Of a DNA stretch of 64,000 nucleotides, positions 42,923 through 51,333 are shown piece after piece. Under the pieces are notes generated by a model that made no database searches, had not been told where the DNA came from, and saw only the letters and a list, made by a program, of their open reading frames with translations. The DNA lies in contig NETF01000110.1 of NCBI GenBank assembly GCA_002172675.1, positions 1 to 64,000 of the forward strand. The letters are read 5' to 3'. The position numbers and the translations under genes are program-made. This DNA comes from an unicellular cyanobacterium SU3 (GTDB lineage Bacteria; Cyanobacteriota; Cyanobacteriia; Cyanobacteriales; Microcystaceae). Positions within the stretch are counted from its first letter, which is position 1, and each line of letters starts with the position of its first letter.

Positions 42923-43936
42923 CTAATATCCCTCTCCTTCATTGACAACCTTGCCCCGAAACACGACATAATTGTAGATGTTATAAAACAACATAATCGG
43001 GATAAGAAAGCCGATAAAAATCAGCATAAACACTAAAGCACTAGGAGCAGCCGCCGCTTGATAAATAGTGATTTCTGTGGGGATAATGTAAGGAAAAACA
43101 ATCAATCCTAAGCCAATAAAACTCAATAAAAAGATAAGAATTGTCCAAATCAAAGGGGTTCTTTCTTCTCGTTGATTAAGACTTTGTAGGAGTAACCGAA
43201 CTAACAACAATCCTAAAATGGGAATGGCAGCAAAAATATAAACCAAAGGGGCAGTAAATAAGCGTTCTCTCAAGCTTTGATAAAAAATAGGGGTAGTAAT
43301 GGTAATTAAAATTGCCCCTAATAATGTGGTTATTCCTGCTAATTTAGCCGTTCGATAATGGGTTTGTTGTAGTTCTCCTTCCGTTTTCAAAATTAAGTAA
43401 GTTGAACCAATTAACACATAACCTTGAATCAATGTTAACGCTACCAATAGATTGCGCCAGTTTAACCAATCCCAAGTAGAACCAATAAAATGCCCCATTG
43501 CATCAACTTTAATTCCTTGAATCACCGTACCCAGAGCAAACCCTTGTCCTAAAGCGGCCAATAAACTGCCAATTCCAAACGCAAAATTCCAAAATAACTT
43601 ATTATTAGCCTGTTCTCGAAATTCAAAGGCAACCGCTCGAAAAATCAGGCCAAAAATCATCAGAAAAATGGGAATATACAGAGCATTGAGAATCGTCCCA
43701 TAGGCTAAAGGAAACGCCCCAAATAATCCCCCGGCCATCAACACTAACCAAGTTTCGTTAGCATCCCAGATATTCCCTAAACTGGTCATTAAAAGGGTTC
43801 TTCGTTCCTCATTAGAACTGGTCAAAGACAGGATACCCACCCCCAAATCAAAGCCATCTAACATGACATAGAGGAACAAAAATAGGGCTAAAATGACAAA
43901 CCAAACTTGAGGAAGAAAATGTAATAATGCGTCCAT
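42923..43936 (-). CDS. cydB: Cytochrome bd ubiquinol oxidase subunit II
   Basis: Membrane subunit that stabilises the haems of the bd quinol oxidase with CydA. 337 residues with eight or nine membrane helices and the characteristic N-terminal FLYVMLDGFDLGVGIL, then NIWDANETWLVLMAGGLFGAFP and LIFRAVAFEFREQ. The DGFD and WDxNETW motifs are diagnostic. The start lies 9 bp after the cydA stop, so the two form an operon. In cyanobacteria this oxidase sits mainly in the thylakoid or plasma membrane and removes excess electrons. Confidence 0.96.
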   Translation of the reverse strand: MDALLHFLPQVWFVILALFLFLYVMLDGFDLGVGILSLTSSNEERRTLLMTSLGNIWDANETWLVLMAGGLFGAFPLAYGTILNALYIPIFLMIFGLIFRAVAFEFREQANNKLFWNFAFGIGSLLAALGQGFALGTVIQGIKVDAMGHFIGSTWDWLNWRNLLVALTLIQGYVLIGSTYLILKTEGELQQTHYRTAKLAGITTLLGAILITITTPIFYQSLRERLFTAPLVYIFAAIPILGLLLVRLLLQSLNQREERTPLIWTILIFLLSFIGLGLIVFPYIIPTEITIYQAAAAPSALVFMLIFIGFLIPIMLFYNIYNYVVFRGKVVNEGEGY

Positions 43937-43945
43937 ATCAATTAC

Positions 43946-45388
43946 TTATTGTTGTGCTTCTAAAGGCCGTTGGTCTTTGACAAAAGCTGCTTGTTCAGTT
44001 GACATAGCCACTTTATCCTCTAACCCAGGAAGGGGTAAATCTAACTTAGGCCCTCGGCGAATAATACGACTGCCAAAATATAAAGCTGCAATCAACAAAG
44101 TCGAATAAATTACAGCAAAACAGATTAAAGAAGTCAACACATTGCTTGCAGGTAAATTAGAGGCCGCGTCAACGGTACGAACTTGTTTGTATACCGCCCA
44201 AGGTTGCCGCCCCACACACCGCACAATCCAACCCGATTCTACGGCAATATAACCCAAAGGTGCAGCCAACATCCAAGTCCTTAACAACCATTTTCGCTGG
44301 CTAATTTTTTCAGGGGAAAGATTACCGATCAACCATTGCAGAAGACTCCACCCCATCAACCCAGCTAAGAAAAAACCAATCCCACTCATCACCCGAAAAG
44401 AATAGTAAATTAACCCCACCATTCTCGGTCTTTCATTCACTGGCCATTCTTTTAATCCTTGAACCGGTTCAGAAAGATCGGCTTTGAATTCTAAAATGTA
44501 TCCCAGTCCTTTCGGAATGGTGATTTCCCAGGAATTGAATTCTTGTTTTTCGTTGGGTAAGGCCAATAAACTCCAATCTGCTGGTTGTCCAGCCGGAGAA
44601 GTTTCCCATTTCGCTTCCATGGCTGCTAATTTCGTCGGTTGATAACGATACACTTGTTCTGCACTTAAATGACCGACATAAATTTGTAAGGGAGTCACTG
44701 CAATGGCCACGGCTAAAACAATTTTTAAAGAACGGGCAAAAAAGGCTTGATGTCGCTGATTAATAATATACCAAGCACTAATCCCTCCAATGACAAATAA
44801 AGAGGTTTCTAGGGTGGCTAAAAACATATGGGAGACACTTTTGGCCATGAAAGGATTAAGAATAGCTTGAAAATAATCACTCACCACAAATTTTCCGTTA
44901 ACCATCTCTCCACCAGAAGGAGACTGCATCCAAGAATTGGCCACTAAAATCCAAAACGTGGACAAATTCGCCCCAAACGCAACCATAATCGTCGCTAAAT
45001 AGTGAATTGCCGGATGAACTCGTTCCCATCCGAATAACATAATGCCTAAAAACCCGGCTTCAAGCATGAAGGCCATCGCCCCTTCAAAGCCGAGAATACT
45101 ACCGAAAAAGTCCCCTACCGCTTCTGAAAAAGGGGCCCAGTTGGTGCCGAATTGAAATTCCATCGGTAAACCAGAAGCTACCCCAATACCAAAGTTAAGG
45201 ACGTAGAGTTTGCTCCAAAACCGAGCATGATAGTAATAGTTAGGATTACGGGTTTTCAACCATAATCCTTCAACTACGACTAAATAAATGGCCATTCCTG
45301 TGCTTAACACAGGCCAAAGCATATGGAAAATAGCAGTCAGGGCAAACTGCATCCGAGACAGGGTCACTGTATCTGACAAAAAATTCAT
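43946..45388 (-). CDS. cydA: Cytochrome bd ubiquinol oxidase subunit I
   Basis: Catalytic subunit that oxidises quinol and reduces oxygen to water without pumping protons. 480 residues: TLSRMQFALTAIFHMLWPVL at the start (with the helix-1 histidine ligand region), GFEGAMAFMLEAGFLGIMLF (acidic residues in the proton path), MFLATLETSLFVIGG, and WIVRCVGRQPWAVYKQVRT near the end (GRQPW motif). The Q-loop is short compared with E. coli, as in many cyanobacterial and Gram-positive enzymes. Neither cydX nor cydDC is seen nearby. A 398-bp upstream region holds the promoter. Confidence 0.96.
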   Translation of the reverse strand: MNFLSDTVTLSRMQFALTAIFHMLWPVLSTGMAIYLVVVEGLWLKTRNPNYYYHARFWSKLYVLNFGIGVASGLPMEFQFGTNWAPFSEAVGDFFGSILGFEGAMAFMLEAGFLGIMLFGWERVHPAIHYLATIMVAFGANLSTFWILVANSWMQSPSGGEMVNGKFVVSDYFQAILNPFMAKSVSHMFLATLETSLFVIGGISAWYIINQRHQAFFARSLKIVLAVAIAVTPLQIYVGHLSAEQVYRYQPTKLAAMEAKWETSPAGQPADWSLLALPNEKQEFNSWEITIPKGLGYILEFKADLSEPVQGLKEWPVNERPRMVGLIYYSFRVMSGIGFFLAGLMGWSLLQWLIGNLSPEKISQRKWLLRTWMLAAPLGYIAVESGWIVRCVGRQPWAVYKQVRTVDAASNLPASNVLTSLICFAVIYSTLLIAALYFGSRIIRRGPKLDLPLPGLEDKVAMSTEQAAFVKDQRPLEAQQ

Positions 45389-45786
45389 TATGTTGCAAAT
45401 ACCTTTGAATGAAGTTAGAAGTATCGTTCGATATATTGTTTCTCGAAATCAGAAGATTGACATCTATTTTGTTGCTGTTAACTGTTGCTTAATGTAGAAT
45501 TTTGTGCCTTATCCAATTTGTAGAGTCTTAACATTATATACATTAACATAAATAAGTTTTGCCTAGTTTGTCAAATCGACTGATTTAAAAGTTATTCGCT
45601 ATTTTCTCCTTTATCTTAATAATAATTTAAGCTTAATTCCTTGTTAAAAAAACTAAATCCGATACAGTATAGATGTATCGGATTAAAGATTGATTAGTTT
45701 AATTTTTTAGTTTGCTCACTGCGGAGCAGATCCCTTCGGGATCGCTTTTTAGCTTTTTAATCTACCCTTAGCCTCACAAATTTCTC
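45389..45786. other. Intergenic region with two palindromic hairpins
   Basis: 398 bp between the ABC1 kinase gene 3' end and the cydA start. It contains a 10-bp inverted repeat ATCCGATACA (45657-45666) / TGTATCGGAT (45674-45683) and a GATCCC/GGGATC hairpin (45729-45743) followed by GCTTTTTAGCTTTTT. The second can serve as a terminator for plus-strand transcripts, though no plus gene precedes it. No gene is supported. Confidence 0.6.
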
Positions 45787-47769
45787 TTAAGCTACAGGTA
45801 AAGATTTTTGAGTATTAAGGGTTTCTTTGGGTTGATCAATTTCTAGCAATAAACTACGAACTAAACGAGCAACCATTTTTTGCATTAACCCTTCAGCAAT
45901 TCTTTGACCCATTTTTTGCGTTTCGGGCTTTCCTAATAGTTTCATGACTAAAGGAACCACTTTCATGGGATCAAAACCAGGGGTATTTTGGAGAATTCTT
46001 AAGATATTTTGTAAGTGTTCTACACTATCGCTTTTTGCTTGTAAATCTGCTGGCGTTTCTTGAACAGCTAAGCCCACTTGTTCACGAACCATACTAGACA
46101 TATTAAACCAAGTCCGACGGCTATAAATATCTAAAGCATTGATAATTTCTGTGACTAATCTTTCTCTAATAAATTCACCCCGTGGAGAGAAGAGAAAATC
46201 ACTAGCTTGATCAACGACTTTATCAATATCATAATCTTGGGAATCTTTAGCATTTCTCATCAAATTTTCTAAACGATTCCAGCGAAAACTGCCTTCTTTA
46301 AATAATAAGTCTTTCAAAGAAGCACGCAACTGTGGAGACTGATCCGTTAATAACCGTTTTGCTACATAGGGATAGGCTTTACTTAAAACTTTGAAGTTAG
46401 GATCAATACCAATGGCAATCCCTTCTAATGTTACCATTGAGCGCAAAATTAAAGCATAATAAGCCGGAACAGTGAAAGGAAAATCATACATCATTTCCGA
46501 CATTTGATCCGTAATACTTTTAAAGTTTAATTCAGCGACACTTGATCCCAACGCATTACCAAAAACTTCGTGTAAGGCAGGAATAATAGGAGTGAGGTCG
46601 GTATCGGGGGTCAAAAAGTCTAACTTAACATAGTCATAAGCTAACGAATCAAAATCTCGATTCACCAAATGAACCACTGCTTCGATTAAGCCGTATCTTT
46701 GATAAGGTTTAATGCGACTCATCATACCAAAATCAAGATAAGCTAATCGTCCATCTCTCATAGCCAATAAGTTACCAGGATGGGGGTCAGCATGAAAGAA
46801 ACCATGCTCTAATAACTGACGTAACGAACAATTAACCCCTACTTCTACTAGGTGGGTGGCTTCAATTCCTGCTGCTTGAATTGCCTGAATATCGGTTAAT
46901 TTAATCCCGTCTATCCACTCCATGGTTAACACTCGTCTGGCGGTGTATTCCCAGTAAATTTTAGGGATATAAATTTCAGGTAAATGACCATAAAGTTCGG
47001 CAAATTCTTCGGCATTACGACCTTCTTGAAGATAATTAATTTCTTCAAAAATACGACCGGCTAATTCATCAGTAATGGCCACTAAATCAGACCGAATAAA
47101 AGAAAAAGTTTTTTGCGCCCAAATAGAAAGATGACGTAAAATATAAATATCTAATGTGATGCGTTTAATTAAGTCAGGCCGTTGCACCTTAATGGCGACT
47201 TTTTCCCCTGTTTTTAATCGACCGATATACACTTGACCTAAAGAAGCGGCAGCGATAGGTTTTTCTGATATTTCGGCATAAATTTCTTGGGGACTTTTGC
47301 CTAATTCTTCTTCAATAAAACGAAAAGCCACCTCGTTGGGAAAAGAGGGTAACTTATCTTGTAATGTGGTTAATTCATCTAAATAAACTGGGGGAACTAA
47401 ATCAGGCCGTGTTGATAACGCTTGTCCCACTTTAATATAAGTCGGTCCTAAGTCGGTTAACATCTCTCGCAGATGAATTGCTCGTTTCCTTTCTTGCTTT
47501 GGATTTTTTCCCCTAATTTTATCCCACCATAACCCGATGGCAAAACGGGCAAATAACACAAAAACAGTGATTAAACGACCAATCACTTGGGGAAGACGTT
47601 GACGATAATACTCATTAATCACATCAGGATTATACTGCCAACTCTCAGCCGATATATCACTCATCGGCCCTAAGTCTTCCATGTGTCCCTTGGGAATGTG
47701 ACGAGGTTCTACAGTAATAGTAATTTTATCAGAATTAACCGTGTCTCGAGAAAGGGTTGATTGAGCCAT
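45787..47769 (-). CDS. ABC1/AarF/UbiB-family atypical kinase
   Basis: About 660 residues with the UbiB kinase-like core (about 90-400): the KxGQ motif as YIKVGQALSTRPDLVPP, alanine-rich AAASLGQVYIGRLKTG nucleotide loop, VAIKVQRPD (lysine), ARRVLTMEWIDGIKL, HADPHPGNLLAM (catalytic loop) and LAYLDFGMMSRI (DFG). Family members support quinone synthesis and plastoglobule lipid metabolism. A C-terminal helical extension of about 150 residues ends the protein. I chose the start at 47769 (MAQSTLS); 18 codons upstream are in frame but unlike the family. It follows the GT gene at 47851 by about 80 bp. Confidence 0.92.
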   Translation of the reverse strand: MAQSTLSRDTVNSDKITITVEPRHIPKGHMEDLGPMSDISAESWQYNPDVINEYYRQRLPQVIGRLITVFVLFARFAIGLWWDKIRGKNPKQERKRAIHLREMLTDLGPTYIKVGQALSTRPDLVPPVYLDELTTLQDKLPSFPNEVAFRFIEEELGKSPQEIYAEISEKPIAAASLGQVYIGRLKTGEKVAIKVQRPDLIKRITLDIYILRHLSIWAQKTFSFIRSDLVAITDELAGRIFEEINYLQEGRNAEEFAELYGHLPEIYIPKIYWEYTARRVLTMEWIDGIKLTDIQAIQAAGIEATHLVEVGVNCSLRQLLEHGFFHADPHPGNLLAMRDGRLAYLDFGMMSRIKPYQRYGLIEAVVHLVNRDFDSLAYDYVKLDFLTPDTDLTPIIPALHEVFGNALGSSVAELNFKSITDQMSEMMYDFPFTVPAYYALILRSMVTLEGIAIGIDPNFKVLSKAYPYVAKRLLTDQSPQLRASLKDLLFKEGSFRWNRLENLMRNAKDSQDYDIDKVVDQASDFLFSPRGEFIRERLVTEIINALDIYSRRTWFNMSSMVREQVGLAVQETPADLQAKSDSVEHLQNILRILQNTPGFDPMKVVPLVMKLLGKPETQKMGQRIAEGLMQKMVARLVRSLLLEIDQPKETLNTQKSLPVA

Positions 47770-47850
47770 AGAAATAAAGTTATAAAAATCCTTTTGTAAA
47801 ATATTGTAACAAGTTCTGCTCATTTTGTTGATCAGACCCTGTTCACTGGT

Positions 47851-48621
47851 TTAGCCATAATAAAAATCAAAATCTTTCAGGGCTGACAATCTTTCTTTAT
47901 TTAAGCGATAATGATAGCCTAATCTTCGTTGGAGTTGCTGCCAACCATTTTTTTGAACCGTCAAAGAAGCATCAATATGTTGTGCAATGTGATTCAGTTT
48001 CTCCCATTCATGGGTTTTTAGGGGTTGCCAACCCATTTGAAATGCAGCTAAACCAATGGTAATACCTTCTCCTGAATGAATACCATTAAGTTCTAAATAT
48101 TTCCCTATCTTTCCCCAATTTTCTATAAATCTCCAACTTTGATTATCTTGGTTAGAAAACATTAATAATGACTCTCCAAAATAACTAACTTTTGATAAAT
48201 TAATATTTAATTTATAAGCAACCTTTTTGATAATTTCTAAACGATCTGGACGATATTTTTCAGTATGTTCGATTAAATTTTTATAGACTCCTTGAACCCC
48301 GATAAACTTGGTTATTTCCGTTGGTATTTTTTCCTGAATTCTAGTATCTGCATCGATAAATATAGCAATATCAAACAGAGACAAAGCATGAGCAATTACG
48401 AATCTTTTATCGTTATAACAGTGGAGAATTCCCTGTTGGTTTTGATAATAACTAATTACATTTTTACAATTTTTAAAATCTTGGGGATTATCATTTCCTA
48501 TTATAATCTTGAATCCTGGAGCATACTTTTCTAAATCACTAGCCAACTCTTTAGCCATCATACGATAAGGCCGATTAAAAGCTAAAGTACAAAAACAAAA
48601 ATTTTTAGTTGTGTTGGTCAT
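47851..48621 (-). CDS. GT-A-like glycosyltransferase-related protein
   Basis: About 256 residues. The N-terminus FCFCTLAFNRPYRMMAKELASDL and the acidic triad IFIDADTRIQEK (about 95-106, DxD-like) resemble nucleotide-sugar-binding GT-A domains. The middle and end are aromatic-rich (QMGWQPLKTHEWEKLNHIAQHI, GYHYRLNKERL). I can place it only as a probable glycosyltransferase, not in a named family. The start at 48621 (MTNTTKN) is preferred to the upstream ATG at 48648. It is upstream of and on the same strand as the ABC1 kinase gene. Confidence 0.65.
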   Translation of the reverse strand: MTNTTKNFCFCTLAFNRPYRMMAKELASDLEKYAPGFKIIIGNDNPQDFKNCKNVISYYQNQQGILHCYNDKRFVIAHALSLFDIAIFIDADTRIQEKIPTEITKFIGVQGVYKNLIEHTEKYRPDRLEIIKKVAYKLNINLSKVSYFGESLLMFSNQDNQSWRFIENWGKIGKYLELNGIHSGEGITIGLAAFQMGWQPLKTHEWEKLNHIAQHIDASLTVQKNGWQQLQRRLGYHYRLNKERLSALKDFDFYYG

Positions 48622-48710
48622 GTCATAGACACATTGATGGGAAAACAATGATTAAACTATCATACCTATGATATCGTAGTATGTCATCAGTCACAATTTT
48701 ACTTTATGGG

Positions 48711-49481
48711 ATGAGCGATTCTTCTTCTATCATTTTGGATGCGAAACAATTATCTAAAAGCTTTGGTGGTTTAAAAGCCGTAGACAATGCTCAAATACAG
48801 GTCAAAAAAGGCAGCATTACTGGATTAATTGGACCTAATGGTGCCGGAAAAACTACCTTATTTAATCTTTTATCTAATTTTATTCGTCCCGATCAAGGAA
48901 AAGTTATCTTTGATGGGGAACCGATTCAACATTTATCCCCCCATAAAATCGCCCTACAAGGCTGTATTCGGACATTTCAAGTGGCTAGAGTATTATCCCG
49001 TCTTACCGTCTTAGAAAATATGTTACTCGCTACCCAAAAACAAACCGGAGAAAATGTCTTGCAACTCTGTTTACAAAGAGGACAAGTTAAACAAGAGGAA
49101 AGAGACAACAAAGAAAAAGCCCTTTCTATCTTAGAATCAGTAGGGTTGATAGAAAAACGTCATGACTATGCCGGGGCCCTCTCTGGGGGACAGCGTAAAC
49201 TCTTGGAAATGGCGAGAACTCTGATGACTCGTCCTAAACTAATTTTACTCGATGAACCGGCTGCCGGGGTGAATCCTACCCTAATTGGACAAATTTGTGA
49301 ACATATTATTACTTGGAATCAAGAAGGTATTTCTTTTTTAATTATTGAACATAATATGGATGTGGTTATGTCTTTATGCGACCATGTTTGGGTGTTAGCT
49401 GAAGGCACTAATTTGGCCAATGGAACCCCAGCAGAAATCCAACAAAATGCTACGGTTCTTGAGGCTTATTTAGGGGAGTAA
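48711..49481 (+). CDS. LivG/NatA-like ABC transporter ATP-binding protein
   Basis: About 256 residues with the LivG type of ATPase: LSKSFGGLKAVDNAQIQVKK, Walker A GLIGPNGAGKTTLFN, CIRTFQVARVLSRLTVLENM (Q-loop region), signature LSGGQRKLLEMART, Walker B LILLDEPAAGVNP, and the C-terminal LAEGTNLANGTPAEI. In cyanobacteria this form belongs to the neutral amino acid permease (NatABCDE), whose genes are usually scattered; no permease genes are adjacent here. I used the ATG at 48711 (MSDSSSI); another in-frame ATG lies at 48681. A sugar-type binding protein gene follows 43 bp later but is probably unrelated. Confidence 0.88.
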   Translation: MSDSSSIILDAKQLSKSFGGLKAVDNAQIQVKKGSITGLIGPNGAGKTTLFNLLSNFIRPDQGKVIFDGEPIQHLSPHKIALQGCIRTFQVARVLSRLTVLENMLLATQKQTGENVLQLCLQRGQVKQEERDNKEKALSILESVGLIEKRHDYAGALSGGQRKLLEMARTLMTRPKLILLDEPAAGVNPTLIGQICEHIITWNQEGISFLIIEHNMDVVMSLCDHVWVLAEGTNLANGTPAEIQQNATVLEAYLGE

Positions 49482-49524
49482 CATCAAGAAGTATAATCAA
49501 AAAAATATTCTTAATCATAAAAAA

Positions 49525-50817
49525 ATGAGTAAGTTACTTAATTTCAGTAAATGGGCTTTATTCGGATTACTAGGCTTAATCTTAAGTTTTTTAATTAGTT
49601 GTAATGGCGGACAATCCGCTAGTAGTGGACAAGAATTGGAGTTTTGGACAATGCAACTACAACCCCAATTTACGCCTTATTTTACAGAATTAATTAAACA
49701 ATTTGAACAAGAACACGAAGGGGTTCAAATTCGTTGGGTTGACATTCCTTGGTCAGCGATGGAAAGTAAAATTTTAACCGCTGTTTCTGCTAATACTGCC
49801 CCGGATGTGGTGAATCTGAATCCTAATTTTGCTTCTAAATTAGCCAGTCGTAATGCTTGGTTAAATTTAACAGAAAACGATTATCTTTCCCCTGAAGAAA
49901 AACAAGAATATTTACCCAATATTTGGGAGGCTGGAACGGTCAATAATATTAGTTTTGGTTTGCCTTGGTATTTAACTACACAAATTACGATTTATAATCA
50001 AGAATTACTGAAACAAGCAGGGATTGAAACAGCCCCGACCACTTTTCAAGAATTAGCAGATGTGGCTGCAACTTTAAAAGAAAAGACAGGCAAATATGCC
50101 ATGTTTTTTACCTTTGTACCTGGAGACTCTGGAGAGGTTTTAGAATCTTTAGTGCAAATGGGTGTTACCTTGTTTGATGAAAATGGAAAAGCAGCTTTTA
50201 ACAGTCCAGAAGGGTTAGCCGCGTTCAATTATTGGGTAGATTTATATCAACAAGAATTATTACCCCCAGAAGTGTTAACCCAAGGCCATCGCCATGCGAT
50301 CGACTTATATCAATCAGGAGAAATTGCCTTATTATCAACCGGCGCAGAGTCGTTTCCAGTGATTATAAAAAATGCTCCTACCATTGCCGAAGTCTCCGCA
50401 GCTTCTCCTCAAATAACAGGAGAAACCGGTAAAAGAAATGTGGCAGTCATGAACTTAGTTATTCCTAAAAGTACGGATAAACCGCAAGAAGCCATTGAGT
50501 TTGCCACCTTTGTCACTAACACAGAAAATCAATTGAAATTTGCCAAAGAAGCCAACGTTTTACCTTCAACGGTAAAAGCAATAGAAACCTATATTAACGA
50601 ACAAGAAAAGTCGGCAGAAACAAGCGCATTATCTCAAGCGATCGCAATTAGTGCTAAACAATTACAAGAGGCTCAAGTATTAGTCCCCCCCCAAGATAAT
50701 ATTAACCAATTACAAAAGATTATCTATGAAAACCTACAAGCTGCCATGTTAAATAATAAAACAGTAGAACAGGCTTTACAAGATGCTGCTGACACTTGGA
50801 ATAATCTAAATAGCTAG
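49525..50817 (+). CDS. Extracellular sugar-binding lipoprotein (ABC transporter, CUT1 type)
   Basis: 430 residues with a lipobox LISC (about residue 26) after a hydrophobic leader, and a two-lobed substrate-binding fold: LEFWTMQLQPQFTPYFTELI, FEQEHEGVQIRWVDIPWSAM (the classic FExxxxxI.V), TAVSANTAPDVVNLNPNF, and GLPWYLTTQITIYNQELLKQAG. It belongs to the family 1 maltose/multiple-sugar binding group; family members capture sugars or compatible solutes such as glucosylglycerol. No permease genes are nearby, so the partner transporter must be encoded elsewhere. Confidence 0.9.
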   Translation: MSKLLNFSKWALFGLLGLILSFLISCNGGQSASSGQELEFWTMQLQPQFTPYFTELIKQFEQEHEGVQIRWVDIPWSAMESKILTAVSANTAPDVVNLNPNFASKLASRNAWLNLTENDYLSPEEKQEYLPNIWEAGTVNNISFGLPWYLTTQITIYNQELLKQAGIETAPTTFQELADVAATLKEKTGKYAMFFTFVPGDSGEVLESLVQMGVTLFDENGKAAFNSPEGLAAFNYWVDLYQQELLPPEVLTQGHRHAIDLYQSGEIALLSTGAESFPVIIKNAPTIAEVSAASPQITGETGKRNVAVMNLVIPKSTDKPQEAIEFATFVTNTENQLKFAKEANVLPSTVKAIETYINEQEKSAETSALSQAIAISAKQLQEAQVLVPPQDNINQLQKIIYENLQAAMLNNKTVEQALQDAADTWNNLNS

Positions 50818-50842
50818 ATCACAGATAACTGTAAACTCAGGC

Positions 50843-50848
50843 TATAAT
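50843..50848 (+). promoter_or_regulatory. -10 element of the tRNA-Arg gene
   Basis: A consensus TATAAT lies 14 bp before the first base of the tRNA-Arg(CCU) gene, suiting a short 5' leader. No good -35 hexamer was recognised 17 bp upstream. Confidence 0.65.
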
Positions 50849-50862
50849 AGACAGTGATAAAT

Positions 50863-51199
50863 GGGGCTGTGGCTCAGTTGGATAGAGCAAGCGCCTCCTG
50901 AATCATCGGGCATCCTGTACGGAAACGTCAGGCATGAATGTGGTCAAATTCAAGGAAGCCTAAGTCTAAGCGTTAGATAAGGTAATCTTGAGCCAAACTC
51001 TACAGCCCTGGTAGAGAAGGTGCAGAGACTGGTTATCAGTAACCCAGGGGTTAATTTAAGGGCATAATACAACGCTGATAACATAACGGCCACCACCTAC
51101 GGATAAACCATTATCTAAGGTGAAGGAATAGTCCAGAGAGTAAGGAAACTTACACCAATCTGAAGCGCTAGGTCGCCGGTTCAAATCCGGCCAGTCCCG
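50863..51199 (+). tRNA. trnR-CCU: tRNA-Arg(CCU), split by a group I intron
   Basis: Exon 1 is 50863-50899 and exon 2 is 51163-51199; together they make a 74-nt tRNA. The 7-bp acceptor stem is GGGGCTG/CAGTCCC (one G-U pair) with discriminator G73; the D stem is GCTC/GAGC; the anticodon stem is AGCGC/GCGCT; the 7-nt loop C-T-C-C-T-A-A carries anticodon CCT; the T stem is GCCGG/CCGGC with loop TTCAAAT. The exon boundary falls between anticodon base 36 and base 37. Choosing the boundary one base earlier would break the anticodon stem, so it is well determined. The tRNA reads AGG codons. CCA is not encoded. Confidence 0.95.
50900..51162 (+). ncRNA. Group I self-splicing intron (IC3-like) in tRNA-Arg
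   Basis: 263 nt with no open frame. The exon ends with U and the intron with G, as required for group I splicing. A P1 helix can form between exon end CCT plus intron GA and TC-GGG at about 50905-50910. A hairpin CCTG/CAGG with a GAAA tetraloop follows at about 50913-50932. The conserved R element reads GTGCAGAGACT (about 51020-51030) and the S element AAGGAATAGTCC (51123-51134); their GACT/AGTC segments pair as P7. The layout is that of the small IC3 introns of bacterial tRNA genes. It should remove itself with guanosine as cofactor. Confidence 0.92.
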
Positions 51200-51333
51200 T
51201 CAAATATCTATACTGCATAGGTTTCAAAAGTTGCTTGTCGAGAAAAGCAGAGGAGCAGGGAGCAGAGGAGAACTTTTGTTCTATTATTAGTTAAATAAAC
51301 AATTACTCCTAACTCCGAACCCCGTGCCTCACG

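Noticed and set aside
51240-51275. Purine-rich run AGCAGAGGAGCAGGGAGCAGAGGAG after the tRNA-Arg gene as a regulatory repeat.
   Set aside because: It is a simple imperfect repeat of the sort often seen near cyanobacterial gene ends, with no gene to regulate.
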